Shown: piece after piece, positions 24,597 to 35,929 of the stretch
How the letters are laid out: every line of letters starts with the position of its first letter
Position numbering within the stretch: position 1 is the stretch's first letter
Assembly (NCBI GenBank): GCA_964447205.1
Contig: CAYUSB010000005.1
Location: forward strand, 62,001 to 126,000
Direction of reading: 5' to 3'
DNA length: 64,000 bases
Origin: JAEUKH01 sp964447205
Lineage (GTDB): Bacteria; Myxococcota_A; Polyangia; Polyangiales; Ga0077539
The notes under the pieces: model-generated
The model's input: only the letters and a program-made list of their open reading frames with translations
Database searches by the model: none
What the model was told of the DNA's origin: nothing
Made by a program: the position numbers and the translations under genes

Positions 24597-24742
24597 ATAC
24601 CGATTCGCCCTGCGTCCGAGCGTGAATCAGCCGTCGAGCGCGCCCGCAGCGACCGACCAAGACGTACTCCGGTACGTCGCGGGAGGGAGCGAGGACGAAA
24701 GCCGACGGATGATTCACGCTCGGACGCAGGGCGGATTGGTAT
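24597..24742. repeat. 146-bp near-palindromic element between convergent genes
   Basis: Outer arms 24597-24629 and 24710-24742 are inverted copies over 33 bases with two mismatches. The centre 24661-24678 is itself a 7-bp hairpin (GACGTAC/GTACGTC), and the intervening parts are partly complementary. It exactly fills the space between the stop of the CBM9-like lipoprotein gene (24592) and the stop of the small acidic protein gene (24743), so it could end transcription in both directions. Confidence 0.75.
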
Positions 24743-24898
24743 TCAGTCGTCGAAGTCCTCTTCCTCTTGATCGAGGAAGAGGTCTTCCTTCGCCGTGTCG
24801 GCGTCGATGTCGAGGTCGTCGAGCGACCAGCCCACCCGGGTCTGGGGCCGAAGCTCTTCCCGAGCAAACTCCTCAAACGAACCATAAAACCTGGACAT
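24743..24898 (-). CDS. Small acidic protein, unknown function
   Basis: 51 residues starting MSRFYGSFEEFAREELRP and ending in a strongly acidic tail (DQEEEDFDD). The ATG at 24898 is preceded at good distance by AGGAGG, an excellent ribosome-binding site, which supports translation. No signal peptide, membrane segment or known motif. The amphipathic start and acidic end suggest a small cytosolic adaptor or a conserved hypothetical protein. The stop abuts a palindromic repeat element. Confidence 0.7.
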   Translation of the reverse strand: MSRFYGSFEEFAREELRPQTRVGWSLDDLDIDADTAKEDLFLDQEEEDFDD

Positions 24899-25161
24899 CT
24901 TCGCGTGGCCTCCTGACCGTCGAATCGAGTGGCTTACCCACCCGCACCTACATCTGCCCCCATGTAACCGAGATCTTCCGGCGGGCTGAAATTCTCGCTT
25001 GCTTTTCTCGCTGTCGGCTTCTTCCTGGGCCTTCGACAGGGGCCGTTGCCACGGGGCGTCAATCGCGGTAGGGGACAGGGCCATCTCCCAGGCCGCGCAG
25101 GGCGGCGCAGGGATGGGATCCGGGCATCGGGCCCGATGGGCCCCGAAGAGCGGTGAGGACG

Positions 25162-25941
25162 ATGGGCAGGGTCTACGCGGTTGCAAACCAGAAGGGCGGC
25201 GTCGGCAAGACCACCACCAGCGTCAACGTGGCGGCCTCCCTGGCCGTGGCCGAGAAGCGCGTCCTGCTCATCGACATGGACCCTCAGGGCAACGCGGGGT
25301 CGGGCCTCGGGGTGTCCTCGCGGGAGGTGACCCGGGGCACCTACGACGTGCTCCTCGGCCGGGCCCGCCTGGAGGACGTCCTCTGCCCGACGGCCCTGCC
25401 CACCCTCAAGGTGTGCCCGGCTTCGCCCGCCCTGGTGGCCGCGGAGATCGAGCTCATCGACATGGAGGGCCGCGACCTGCTGCTGCGCAAGGCCCTCGAG
25501 CGCGCCCGCCGCCGGTTTGACTACGTCTTCATCGACTGCCCCCCCTCCCTCGGGCTCCTCACCCTCAACGCCCTGTGCGCCGCCGACGCCGTCCTCGTTC
25601 CGATGCAGTGCGAGTTTTACGCCCTGGAGGGCCTGGCCCAGCTCGTGTCGACCATCGAGCGGGTCAAGGCCGCCCGCAACCAGGGGCTGCACATCGAGGG
25701 GGTCCTGCTGACGATGTTCGACCCGCGCAACAACCTCGCGCGTCAGGTGGGCGACGAGGTCCGCAGGCACTTCCGGGTGTTTGAGAGCGTGGTGCCCCGC
25801 AACGTCCGCCTCTCCGAGTCTCCCTCCTTCGGCAAGCCCGTGCTCCTCTACGACGTGGCCTCCAAGGGCTGCCAGGCCTACCTCTCGTTCGCCAAGGAGC
25901 TCATGGCCCCGCGCCGCGCCCCGCGCCCCGTGACTCCCTAA
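25162..25941 (+). CDS. parA: Chromosome partitioning ATPase ParA (Soj)
   Basis: 259 residues. The deviant Walker A motif ANQKGGVGKTTTSVNVA, the switch LIDMDPQGNAGSGLG and the FIDCPPSLGLLTLNAL motif define a chromosomal ParA. The ATG at 25162 has GTGAGGA just upstream; a GTG three codons earlier is possible. ParA binds DNA non-specifically and, with ParB, moves the origin region. It is followed after 47 bases by parB. No gid or bactofilin gene is beside it, and no consensus parS site was seen in this window. Confidence 0.96.
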   Translation: MGRVYAVANQKGGVGKTTTSVNVAASLAVAEKRVLLIDMDPQGNAGSGLGVSSREVTRGTYDVLLGRARLEDVLCPTALPTLKVCPASPALVAAEIELIDMEGRDLLLRKALERARRRFDYVFIDCPPSLGLLTLNALCAADAVLVPMQCEFYALEGLAQLVSTIERVKAARNQGLHIEGVLLTMFDPRNNLARQVGDEVRRHFRVFESVVPRNVRLSESPSFGKPVLLYDVASKGCQAYLSFAKELMAPRRAPRPVTP

Positions 25942-25988
25942 GACCGCCCGCACCCGAGCGCGCCCCGGAGTCAGGGCCGCACACCCCC

Positions 25989-26921
25989 GTGAGCAAGACC
26001 CCCCCGAAGCCCGAACCCAAAGAGCCGCGGCGCGTCCTCGGACGCGGCCTCGACGCCCTCCTGTCCGTCACAGCCGTCGCCCAACAGGCCGCAGCCCGGG
26101 CCGACAGCCCCTACCAGACCGTGGCCATCGAGCGGGTCCACCCCCGCGTCGACCAGCCCCGCAAACGCTTCGAGGAGGCCGCCCTGCAAGAGCTCGCGGA
26201 CAGCATCCGCGAGCAGGGGCTCATCCAGCCCCTCATCGTACGGCGACGGGAGGGAGGCGACGAAGGCTACGAGATCATCGCGGGCGAGCGCCGCTGGAGG
26301 GCCAGCCAACGGGCAGGCCTGCACGAGGTCCCCGTCGTGGTGCGGGAGGCCACTCCCGACGCGGCCTTCGAGCTCGCCCTGGTGGAAAACCTCCAGCGCC
26401 AGGACCTCGACCCCGTCGAGACCGCCTCGGCCTACAAGCGCCTCCTCGACGACCACGGGTACACCCAGGAAGAGCTCGCCCATCGCGTCGGCAAAGACCG
26501 CTCCACCATCGCCAACACCCTGCGCCTCTTGCAGCTCCCCGGCGACGTCCTCACCCACGTCGTAGCCCGCGAGCTGACCGAAGGACACGCCCGGGCCCTG
26601 CTCTCCGCGGGCGAACCGCGCGAGATCCTGCGCCTCGCCCGCAGCGCCGTCGACAAGGGCTGGAGCGTCCGGCAGACCGAGGCCGCCGCGCGCAAGCCCC
26701 GCCGCCTGGAGGGCCCTGGGACGCCCGACAAGGCCCCGCCCGTGGCAGAGCCCCGCCCGTCCAAGTCTCCCAACCTCCGCGACCTCGAGCGCCGCCTGGA
26801 GGCCGCCCTGGGCCTGCCCGTGGCCATCCGGGCCGAAGGGGGCACGAGCGGGACCGTCGAGGTGGCCTTCGACTCCCTCGACCAGCTCGACGGCTTTCTG
26901 GAGAAGGTCCTGGGGCGGTAA
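25989..26921 (+). CDS. parB: Chromosome partitioning CTPase ParB (Spo0J)
   Basis: 310 residues, starting with GTG. The N terminus carries RRVLGRGLDALLS, a segment typical of ParB proteins that contact ParA. The CTP-binding/ParB domain follows (IREQGLIQPLIVRR, IAGERRWRASQRAGLHEVPVVV, ELALVENLQRQDLDPVETA), then the helix-turn-helix (YTQEELAHRVGKDRSTIANTLRLLQLP, ELTEGHARALL) and a C-terminal dimerisation segment. It binds parS and loads as a clamp around DNA; no parS was seen here. It pairs with parA upstream and converges on folD. Confidence 0.96.
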   Translation: MSKTPPKPEPKEPRRVLGRGLDALLSVTAVAQQAAARADSPYQTVAIERVHPRVDQPRKRFEEAALQELADSIREQGLIQPLIVRRREGGDEGYEIIAGERRWRASQRAGLHEVPVVVREATPDAAFELALVENLQRQDLDPVETASAYKRLLDDHGYTQEELAHRVGKDRSTIANTLRLLQLPGDVLTHVVARELTEGHARALLSAGEPREILRLARSAVDKGWSVRQTEAAARKPRRLEGPGTPDKAPPVAEPRPSKSPNLRDLERRLEAALGLPVAIRAEGGTSGTVEVAFDSLDQLDGFLEKVLGR

Positions 26922-26935
26922 CCGGGTTGATCAGG

Positions 26936-26956
26936 GGTGGGGCTTTCCCCCCCACC
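26936..26956. terminator. Possible bidirectional terminator between parB and folD
   Basis: GGTGGGG (26936-26942) pairs with CCCCACC (26950-26956) across a pyrimidine-rich seven-base loop, in the 37-base gap between two convergent genes. There is no clear T-run on either side. Confidence 0.4.
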
Positions 26957-26958
26957 GC

Positions 26959-27837
26959 CTACATCGCCGGGAGCTCGGCGGGGTCGTAGCCCCGGCGGCT
27001 CCACGCGGCCCGCACGGTGTTTTCGAGCAGGCACGCGATGGTCATGGGGCCCACCCCCCCCGGGACGGGGGTGATCCATCCGGCCCGGCCCTGCACGGCC
27101 TCGAAGTCTACGTCGCCCACCAGGGTCCCGTCGGGCAGGCGGTTGATCCCCACGTCGATCACCGCGGCCCCGGGTTTGACCCAGTCGCCCGCGACCATCC
27201 GGGGCCGACCCACCGCGGCCACGAGGATGTCGGCCTCGGCGCACAGGGCCCCGAGGTCGCGGGTCCGGGAGTGGGCCATGGTCACCGTGGCGTCGGCCGC
27301 CAGGAGCAGCAGGGCCATGGGCTTTCCCACAATGTTGCTCCGGCCCAGAACCACCGCCCGGGCCCCCCGGAGGGTCACCCCCGCGTCGCGCAGGAGCCGC
27401 ATGCACCCCCAGGGGGTGCAGGGCACGAGCCCGGGCCGTCCTGCCAGGAGGGCCCCCGCGTTGATGGGGTGAAACCCGTCGACGTCCCGGGCCGGATCGA
27501 GGGCCACCAGGACGGTCTGGGCGTCGATCTGCCGGGGGAGCGGGAGCTGCACGAGGACCCCGTCGGTCGCGTCGTCGGCCTGAAGCGCCGCCAGGAGGCC
27601 CAGGAGCTCGGCCTGGGTCACCGTGTCGGGCAGCCGATGCACGGCCCCCCGCATCCCCGCGGCCTCGCAGGCCCGGGCCTTGTTGCGGACGTACACCGCC
27701 GAGGCCGGGTCGTCGCCCACCAGGATCACGTCGAGCCCCGGAGGCCGACCCGCCCGGCCCGCGAAGACCCCCGCGGCCACCCCCACCCGCGCCCGAAGGG
27801 CCGCCGCCGCGGCCTTGCCATCTACGATCGTCGTCAT
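26959..27837 (-). CDS. folD: Bifunctional methylenetetrahydrofolate dehydrogenase / cyclohydrolase
   Basis: 292 residues from the ATG at 27837 with GGAGG at good distance; upstream in-frame codons lack similarity to the family. FolD interconverts 5,10-methylene-THF, 5,10-methenyl-THF and 10-formyl-THF for purine and methionyl-tRNA formylation. Visible signatures are VILVGDDPASAVYVRNKARACE (containing the catalytic Lys), DGVLVQLPLP, DVDGFHPINAG, VVLGRSNIVGKPMALLLL for NADP binding and the C-terminal ITPVPGGVGPMTIACLLENT. Length is normal. It is divergent from the amidase gene 100 bases away. Confidence 0.97.
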   Translation of the reverse strand: MTTIVDGKAAAAALRARVGVAAGVFAGRAGRPPGLDVILVGDDPASAVYVRNKARACEAAGMRGAVHRLPDTVTQAELLGLLAALQADDATDGVLVQLPLPRQIDAQTVLVALDPARDVDGFHPINAGALLAGRPGLVPCTPWGCMRLLRDAGVTLRGARAVVLGRSNIVGKPMALLLLAADATVTMAHSRTRDLGALCAEADILVAAVGRPRMVAGDWVKPGAAVIDVGINRLPDGTLVGDVDFEAVQGRAGWITPVPGGVGPMTIACLLENTVRAAWSRRGYDPAELPAM

Positions 27838-27938
27838 CGTCGCCTCCGCGCCCTCGCGCCAGGGCAACATACCCATTTGTCGGATGCCGCGGGCGTGACT
27901 TCCGGCGCGTTCCTTGCTGGAATGGGGCGGAGCCATCG

Positions 27939-29957
27939 ATGCGTACCCACCGCCTGCCCCTGCTCGCCCTCCTCGCCCTCTTCACAGGGAGCTGTGCCCC
28001 CGACGGCCCGAGCGCCCCCGCGGCCCCCACGGCCCAGGAGCTCGACCGCATCGCCTCCGCCACCACCCTACGCGACGCCATCGGCCTCGCGGCTGCGGCC
28101 TATCGGGTACCGTCCGACCTCCTGGCGGCCCTCGCCTGGAGCGAGACCCGCTTCGGCGACCCCGCGGCCGACCACGACCACGACCGCACCCAGGGCCCTG
28201 GCGAAGGCGACGACCCCCACGGCAATCCGTCCCTCGGGTCGCTGGGCCTACGGACCGGGGTGGACAGCGCCCGCGGGGCCGGGGTCGACACCGCCGGGCG
28301 GGCCATGGCCCTGCTCGGGGCGTCCCGCGAGGCCCTGGGCACACGCATGGGCCTCGGGGTGGCCGGAGCCGCCGCCGTCCTGGCCGAGCTCGGGGCCGAG
28401 ACGGGAGCCCGGACCGACGACCTCGCCTCGTGGGCCGAGGCCGTGGCGCGTTTCTCGGGAGTGCCCGAGCGGCCGTTGCAGGTGTCGTACGCCGAGCAGG
28501 TGTTCGCGGTCCTGCGCGAGGGCGTGACCGACACCACCTACACGGGTGAGCCCCTGAGCGTCACGGGCCGCGCCGACCTCGCCCCGGTAGCCTCCCTCCT
28601 CGGGGTCAACCAGGCCGCCCAGCACTCCACCGACTACGGTCCCGCCCTGTGGACCCAGGCCTCGACGTCCAACTTCTCCGTCGGGCGCAGCGGCGGGGGA
28701 CGTCCCCGGTTTGTGGTCATCCACACGATGCAGGGCAGCTATGCCGGGACCATCTCCTGGTTTCGTAACCCGGCGGCCCGGGTCTCGGCCCACTACAACG
28801 TCCGGTCGAGCGACGGCCAGATCACCCAGATGGTGCGCGACAGCGACACGGGGTGGCACGCCGGCAACTCGTACTACAACGCCAACTCCATCGGGATCGA
28901 GCACGAGGGCTTCGTGGCCGACCCGGGGCGCTGGTACACCACGGCCATGTACACGGCCAGCGCCCGGCTCGTGCGGGCCCTGTGCGACCGGTACAACATC
29001 CCCATCGACCGGCAGCACATCATCGGGCACTACCAGATCCCGCGCTCGGGCAGCGGGGCCCCCTGCGGCACCACCGCCACCGGCTGCGGCGGAGCCGGGG
29101 GCCACACCGACCCCGGCAACGGCTGGGACTGGAACCGCTTCCTCGCCCTCGTCCGGAGCAATGGGGCCACCACGCCCCCCCCGCCACCGCCTCCGCCCCC
29201 GCCGCCCACCTACGCGGCCACGTACGTCGGGATGAGCTGCCCCACCACGGCCGTCTCGGGCGAGCGCCCCGTGGCCTGGGTGGAGTACCGCAACACGGGG
29301 ACAGCCACGTGGGACGTGCGCAACACGCGCCTGGGGACCACCAACCCCCGCGACCACCGCGGGATCTTCTTCGACATGATCAACTGGACCAGCACCAACC
29401 GGCCCACCCCGGTTGACCGGGCCACGGCCCCGGGGGCGGTCGGGCGGTTCTCGTTTGTGCTGGGGATTCCGACGGTGGCCGCGGAGATGACCCTGTCGGA
29501 GAACTACGGCCTCGTGCAGGAGAGCATGACCTGGTTTGGCCCGAGCGACACCACCGTACGGTGCAGCGTCCGGGTTCGTCCGCGACCCACCCCCGACGCG
29601 GGGACGCCCCCGCCTCCGCCCATCGACGCGGGCCGTCCCACCCCGGTCGACGCGAGTCCTCCCGACCCCGTCGACGCGGGCTCTCCCGACCCCGTCGACG
29701 CGGGTCCTTCGCCCGACACCGACAGCGGGGTCACCCCCGACCCGGTCGACGCAGGCCTGCCGCCTCCGCTTCCCGACCCCACTGAAGAAGACGCCGGGGT
29801 CGACCCCGAGCCCGCACCCGCCATGGAAGAGGAGAGCGGCTGCGGATGCAGGGTGGGCCCGGGTCTGCCCGGTCGTTCGTCGGGCCCTGCCCCGGGGGTC
29901 GGGGCCCTGGCCCTGGGTCTTGGGGTGGCCCTGTCCCGGCGGCGGCGCAGCCCGTAG
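27939..29957 (+). CDS. N-acetylmuramoyl-L-alanine amidase with SLT-like N-terminus, Ig-like domain and MYXO-CTERM-like tail
   Basis: 672 residues. A lipoprotein-type signal (LALFTGSC) is followed by a helical region (about 30-190) resembling a lysozyme-like or lytic transglycosylase domain (PSDLLAALAWSETRFGDPA, SLGSLGLR). An amidase_2 domain lies at about 255-410: VVIHTMQGSYAGT, HYNVRSSDGQITQMV, SIGIEHEGF, IIGHYQIP and GGHTDPGNGWDW, which include the zinc histidines. A domain like the NBR1 Ig-like fold follows a Pro run (CPTTAVSGERPVAWVEYRNTGTATW), then Asp/Pro repeats and a tail with GCGCR, a hydrophobic helix and RRRR (MYXO-CTERM). It probably trims or remodels peptidoglycan at the cell surface. 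The SLT-like assignment is tentative. Confidence 0.9.
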   Translation: MRTHRLPLLALLALFTGSCAPDGPSAPAAPTAQELDRIASATTLRDAIGLAAAAYRVPSDLLAALAWSETRFGDPAADHDHDRTQGPGEGDDPHGNPSLGSLGLRTGVDSARGAGVDTAGRAMALLGASREALGTRMGLGVAGAAAVLAELGAETGARTDDLASWAEAVARFSGVPERPLQVSYAEQVFAVLREGVTDTTYTGEPLSVTGRADLAPVASLLGVNQAAQHSTDYGPALWTQASTSNFSVGRSGGGRPRFVVIHTMQGSYAGTISWFRNPAARVSAHYNVRSSDGQITQMVRDSDTGWHAGNSYYNANSIGIEHEGFVADPGRWYTTAMYTASARLVRALCDRYNIPIDRQHIIGHYQIPRSGSGAPCGTTATGCGGAGGHTDPGNGWDWNRFLALVRSNGATTPPPPPPPPPPPTYAATYVGMSCPTTAVSGERPVAWVEYRNTGTATWDVRNTRLGTTNPRDHRGIFFDMINWTSTNRPTPVDRATAPGAVGRFSFVLGIPTVAAEMTLSENYGLVQESMTWFGPSDTTVRCSVRVRPRPTPDAGTPPPPPIDAGRPTPVDASPPDPVDAGSPDPVDAGPSPDTDSGVTPDPVDAGLPPPLPDPTEEDAGVDPEPAPAMEEESGCGCRVGPGLPGRSSGPAPGVGALALGLGVALSRRRRSP

Positions 29958-30000
29958 CCAGGGTAGCCAAGGCCGAGCCCTCCGTGGTGTAACAAGGCCC

Positions 30001-30390
30001 ATGTCCACACCGCGAACGTACCGTGCGAGCCTCGTCGTGACCGTGGCCTTCGGCTCCCTCGGCTGCAACCCTCGTCCCGCCGTGAGCACGGCCCCCGACG
30101 GTCCCACGGCCCAGAGCCGTCCCGATCCCCCCCCAGGCAACCCGCCGCCTCCGACCGATCTCACCCCGACCAACCCGCCCGCGCCGCCCGCGTGCCCGGC
30201 CGCCCCGCCCCAACACGGCGAGGCCTGCACGACCCCCGGGCAACGCTGCGGGTACCCCGCCTGCAGCATGCCCGACCACATGATGGCCACCTGCGAGGGG
30301 ACCACCTGGCAGGTCGTGATGGGCACCTGCAACCCGCCGCCGCCGCCTGAGCCCACCCCACCGAGCCGCAACCCGCCCCGGCCGCGGTAG
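30001..30390 (+). CDS. Proline-rich small lipoprotein
   Basis: 129 residues. The signal MSTPRTYRASLVVTVAFGSLGC ends in a lipobox (SLGC). About 45 residues of Pro-rich linker precede a small Cys-containing region (HGEACTTPGQRCGYPACSMPDH, ATCEGTTWQVVMGTC) with six cysteines, likely disulfide-bonded, and a Pro/Arg tail. It lies 43 bases after the amidase gene and may be co-transcribed with it. Function unknown. Confidence 0.75.
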   Translation: MSTPRTYRASLVVTVAFGSLGCNPRPAVSTAPDGPTAQSRPDPPPGNPPPPTDLTPTNPPAPPACPAAPPQHGEACTTPGQRCGYPACSMPDHMMATCEGTTWQVVMGTCNPPPPPEPTPPSRNPPRPR

Positions 30391-30399
30391 CCCGCCTGG

Positions 30400-31704
30400 T
30401 CAGTGCTGCGAGGTCGTGGCCTCGGGCTCGGCGTAGCTCAGGGCGTACTTGCGCCAGTGCAGAAAGAGGCTCTGGGCGATGCTCATCGCGGGCACCGCGA
30501 GGAGGGCCCCGAGGATGCCGAAGACGTGCTCCCCAGCCAGCAGGGAGAAGACCACCATCACGGGGTGGATCTTCGCCGCGTCGCCCATGATCTTGGGGTT
30601 GAGGAGGTTGGCCTCGAGCTGGTGGATCCCGAGGATCCATAGGAGCACGAAGAGGCCCGTCCCGAAGCCCTGGGTGAGCCCGATGGCCACCGCGGGGATG
30701 CTCGACAGGATCGTCCCGAAGATGGGGACGAGCGAGAACACCGTGGCCACCACCGCCAGGGTAGGCCAGTATTTCAGGTCGGCCAGGGCGAACCCCACCG
30801 CCGACAGCGAGCCGTTGACGAGGCAGATGAAGAGCTGCCCCCGGACGACCCCGGACAGCCCCCGGTCGAGCCGCACGAGGAGCTCGTCGAAGGCCGCACG
30901 AGACTCCGGGCGCACGAGGCGTCGGAAGAAATCCAACACCCGGGCCTCGGTCACCAGGAGGTAGGCCGAGACCATCAGGGTCATAAAGAACCCGAAGATG
31001 CCCCCGATGACGCCCCCGACGATCCCGCGCCCCACGCGGAAGATGTCCGAGGCGTGGCCCTCCCCGAGCCTGCGCAGCTCGCGGCGCAGGACATCGGCCC
31101 CGTCGTGAGCCCGGGGCCGCGCGGGGACGGCCCGGAAGTGCCGGTCGTCGATCTGCTCGACCTCGATGCCCTCGCGCGGGAGCACGATGCGGTAGCCCCC
31201 CGCGGGCACGGGCTCGACCCGAATGGCCGGGTCGCGCGGGTCGTCGTCGTCGTCGTCGTTGACCCCCGCAGGGGTCACCGGGCCCCGGGTCGGGGTGAGG
31301 GCCCCCTGAAGCCTGCCGAGCCAGGCCCGGGTCCTGGGCAGCCAGGTGCGCTCGGCCTGGGCCCGGAGCGAAGGGACCTCGTGCACGACGAAGTCACGGA
31401 CCTCGCTGACAACCCGCGGGGTCACGGCCAGAAACACGATCACGAGGACCGTGAGGAAGGTGATGTACACCGCGAGGACGGCCACCCATCGGGGGGGGCT
31501 CCGCCCGACCACACGCACCCGGGTCAGGGCCCGCACCACGGGGTGCAGCACGTAGGCCACCAGGAGGCCCAGGACGAAGGGCAGAAGGACAGCCCGAAAC
31601 ACCACGAGGCAGGCCAGGACCAGGGCGGCCGTGACGGCGACGAAGACGGTCCGGCGCCGGAGCGACGGGACGACCTCGACGGAGGGGGGCTCGGGGAGGT
31701 TCAT
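30400..31704 (-). CDS. AI-2E family (PerM-like) membrane transporter
   Basis: 434 residues. Two or three N-terminal transmembrane helices (VFVAVTAALVLACLVVFRAV, ending FVLGLLVAYVLHPVV), a soluble region with an acidic insert (DDDDDDPRDPAIR), then further helices (GGVIGGIFGFFMTLMVSAYLL, LPIFG-type core LVPIFGTILSSIPAVAIGL, and the C-terminal LEANLLNPKIMGDAAKIHPVMVVFSLLAGEHVFGILGALLAVP) match the AI-2E transporter/PerM family. Members export small molecules or act in envelope homeostasis; the substrate is unknown. It is transcribed in the same direction as the HIT and rpsA genes. Confidence 0.92.
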   Translation of the reverse strand: MNLPEPPSVEVVPSLRRRTVFVAVTAALVLACLVVFRAVLLPFVLGLLVAYVLHPVVRALTRVRVVGRSPPRWVAVLAVYITFLTVLVIVFLAVTPRVVSEVRDFVVHEVPSLRAQAERTWLPRTRAWLGRLQGALTPTRGPVTPAGVNDDDDDDPRDPAIRVEPVPAGGYRIVLPREGIEVEQIDDRHFRAVPARPRAHDGADVLRRELRRLGEGHASDIFRVGRGIVGGVIGGIFGFFMTLMVSAYLLVTEARVLDFFRRLVRPESRAAFDELLVRLDRGLSGVVRGQLFICLVNGSLSAVGFALADLKYWPTLAVVATVFSLVPIFGTILSSIPAVAIGLTQGFGTGLFVLLWILGIHQLEANLLNPKIMGDAAKIHPVMVVFSLLAGEHVFGILGALLAVPAMSIAQSLFLHWRKYALSYAEPEATTSQH

Positions 31705-31788
31705 CGCGGGGTGGGGTGGTGTCGCACGAGGGGGCCTCCGTAGGCCAGCGAAGGACGCAGGAAGGGCCGACAGACCCGCGGCGGTCGG

Positions 31789-32364
31789 TCAGCCCCGGGG
31801 GCCGCGTCGGACCGTACGCCGGGGAGCTCCCTGGCTCTCCGGGGGGGCGTCGGACAAGGGGCGGAAGTACGGCTCCAGCCGAGCCCAGGTGGCGTCGAGG
31901 TGATCGGGCATCACCCGCAGGTCGGCGATGACGGGCATGAAGTTCTGGTCGCCGCGCCAACGGGGAACGAGGTGAACATGGAGGTGCTCGGCGATGCCCG
32001 CCCCCGCGGCGGCCCCGAGGTTGACCCCCACGTTGATCCCCTCGGCGTGCACGGCCACGGTCAGGGCGCTGGCCGTGGCCCGCACGAGCTCCCAAAGGGC
32101 CCCGTGCTCGGCCTCGTTCAGCTCCCCGAGGTCGCTCGCGTGCCGCCGCGGGACGACCATCAGATGGGCCGCCGCGAAGGGGTACTTGTTGAGCATCACG
32201 AAGGCCTCGGCCCGCTCGCAGAGGATGAGCCGCTCGCGGCGCCGCGAGGCCTCCTCCTCCTGGTACCGACAGAAGATGCACCCGGACTCCTTCGGGCCGC
32301 GGATGTACTCCATCCGCCACGGAGCCCACAGACGCGGACGGGGCGGAGCCTTGGGGGTGCTCAT
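31789..32364 (-). CDS. HIT-family nucleotide hydrolase/phosphorylase
   Basis: 191 residues. The histidine triad HLHVHLVPRW, the upstream CIFCR pair of cysteines and LILCERAEAFVMLNKYPFAAAHLMVVPRRH are typical for the HIT branch related to Ap4A phosphorylase. Such enzymes cleave nucleoside phosphoramidates or dinucleoside polyphosphates. The C-terminal ~20 residues are an Arg-rich tail. It lies 96 bases after rpsA on the same strand. Confidence 0.92.
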   Translation of the reverse strand: MSTPKAPPRPRLWAPWRMEYIRGPKESGCIFCRYQEEEASRRRERLILCERAEAFVMLNKYPFAAAHLMVVPRRHASDLGELNEAEHGALWELVRATASALTVAVHAEGINVGVNLGAAAGAGIAEHLHVHLVPRWRGDQNFMPVIADLRVMPDHLDATWARLEPYFRPLSDAPPESQGAPRRTVRRGPRG

Positions 32365-32460
32365 GCAGGGACCACAGAAGGATTCAGGGAGGAGAGAGGC
32401 TCCATGGCGCCCGCCCCGGCGATCGAGGCGAGCGGTGGGAGACCCAGACGAGGGGAGCGA

Positions 32461-34224
<1,764 letters not shown>

Positions 34225-34554
34225 GCAGTGTATCCGAGACCGTCCTTTCCTGGGGAGTCTCCGGCGTGGCGCGTCGTCTGAAGCCCGATCGAGGCCCGCA
34301 CACAAGCGGGGCGCACCCTGGGAGGGTTTTGGGCACCTCCGCGACCATCGCGGGGGATAAAGCCCAGTCTCGATCTGTCTGAAGGTGGAGCTGGGTATTA
34401 GGCGGGTGCAGGTCGACGATCGCCCCACGCGGAGCGAGGCGCAAGGGCATACACCCCCCCTCTGCCATGGTCAAGCCCCCTCCACCCCGCCAAGGGACCC
34501 GCGGACCCGGGCCCCGGTCAACGGGAAAAAACACCTGCGACCTCGGGGCCTGGC

Positions 34555-34584
34555 TTGACGCCTCGTGCGGGGGCCGAAGACAAT
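34555..34584 (+). promoter_or_regulatory. Possible sigma70-type promoter before the Ser/Thr kinase gene
   Basis: TTGACG (34555-34560) and GACAAT (34579-34584) are separated by 18 bases, about 90 bases before the ATG at 34676. The surrounding intergenic region (34225-34675, 450 bases) lies between divergent genes and must also hold the rpsA promoter and leader, for which no clear hexamers were seen. No gene is recognised in it. Confidence 0.4.
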
Positions 34585-34675
34585 CGTCGTGTGGATGCAT
34601 AGGTTAACGGCCCGTGGCAGGTTCGTCCCCTGCTGAGCGTCCCAGACACCCTCCGAGGAAGATCGACCAGGACCC

Positions 34676-35919
<1,244 letters not shown>

Positions 35920-35929
<10 letters not shown>

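Noticed and set aside
34225..34428. N-terminal extension of ribosomal protein S1 up to 34428
   Set aside because: The extra 68 residues are not S1-like, and the ATG at 34224 begins the normal N-terminus of the family.
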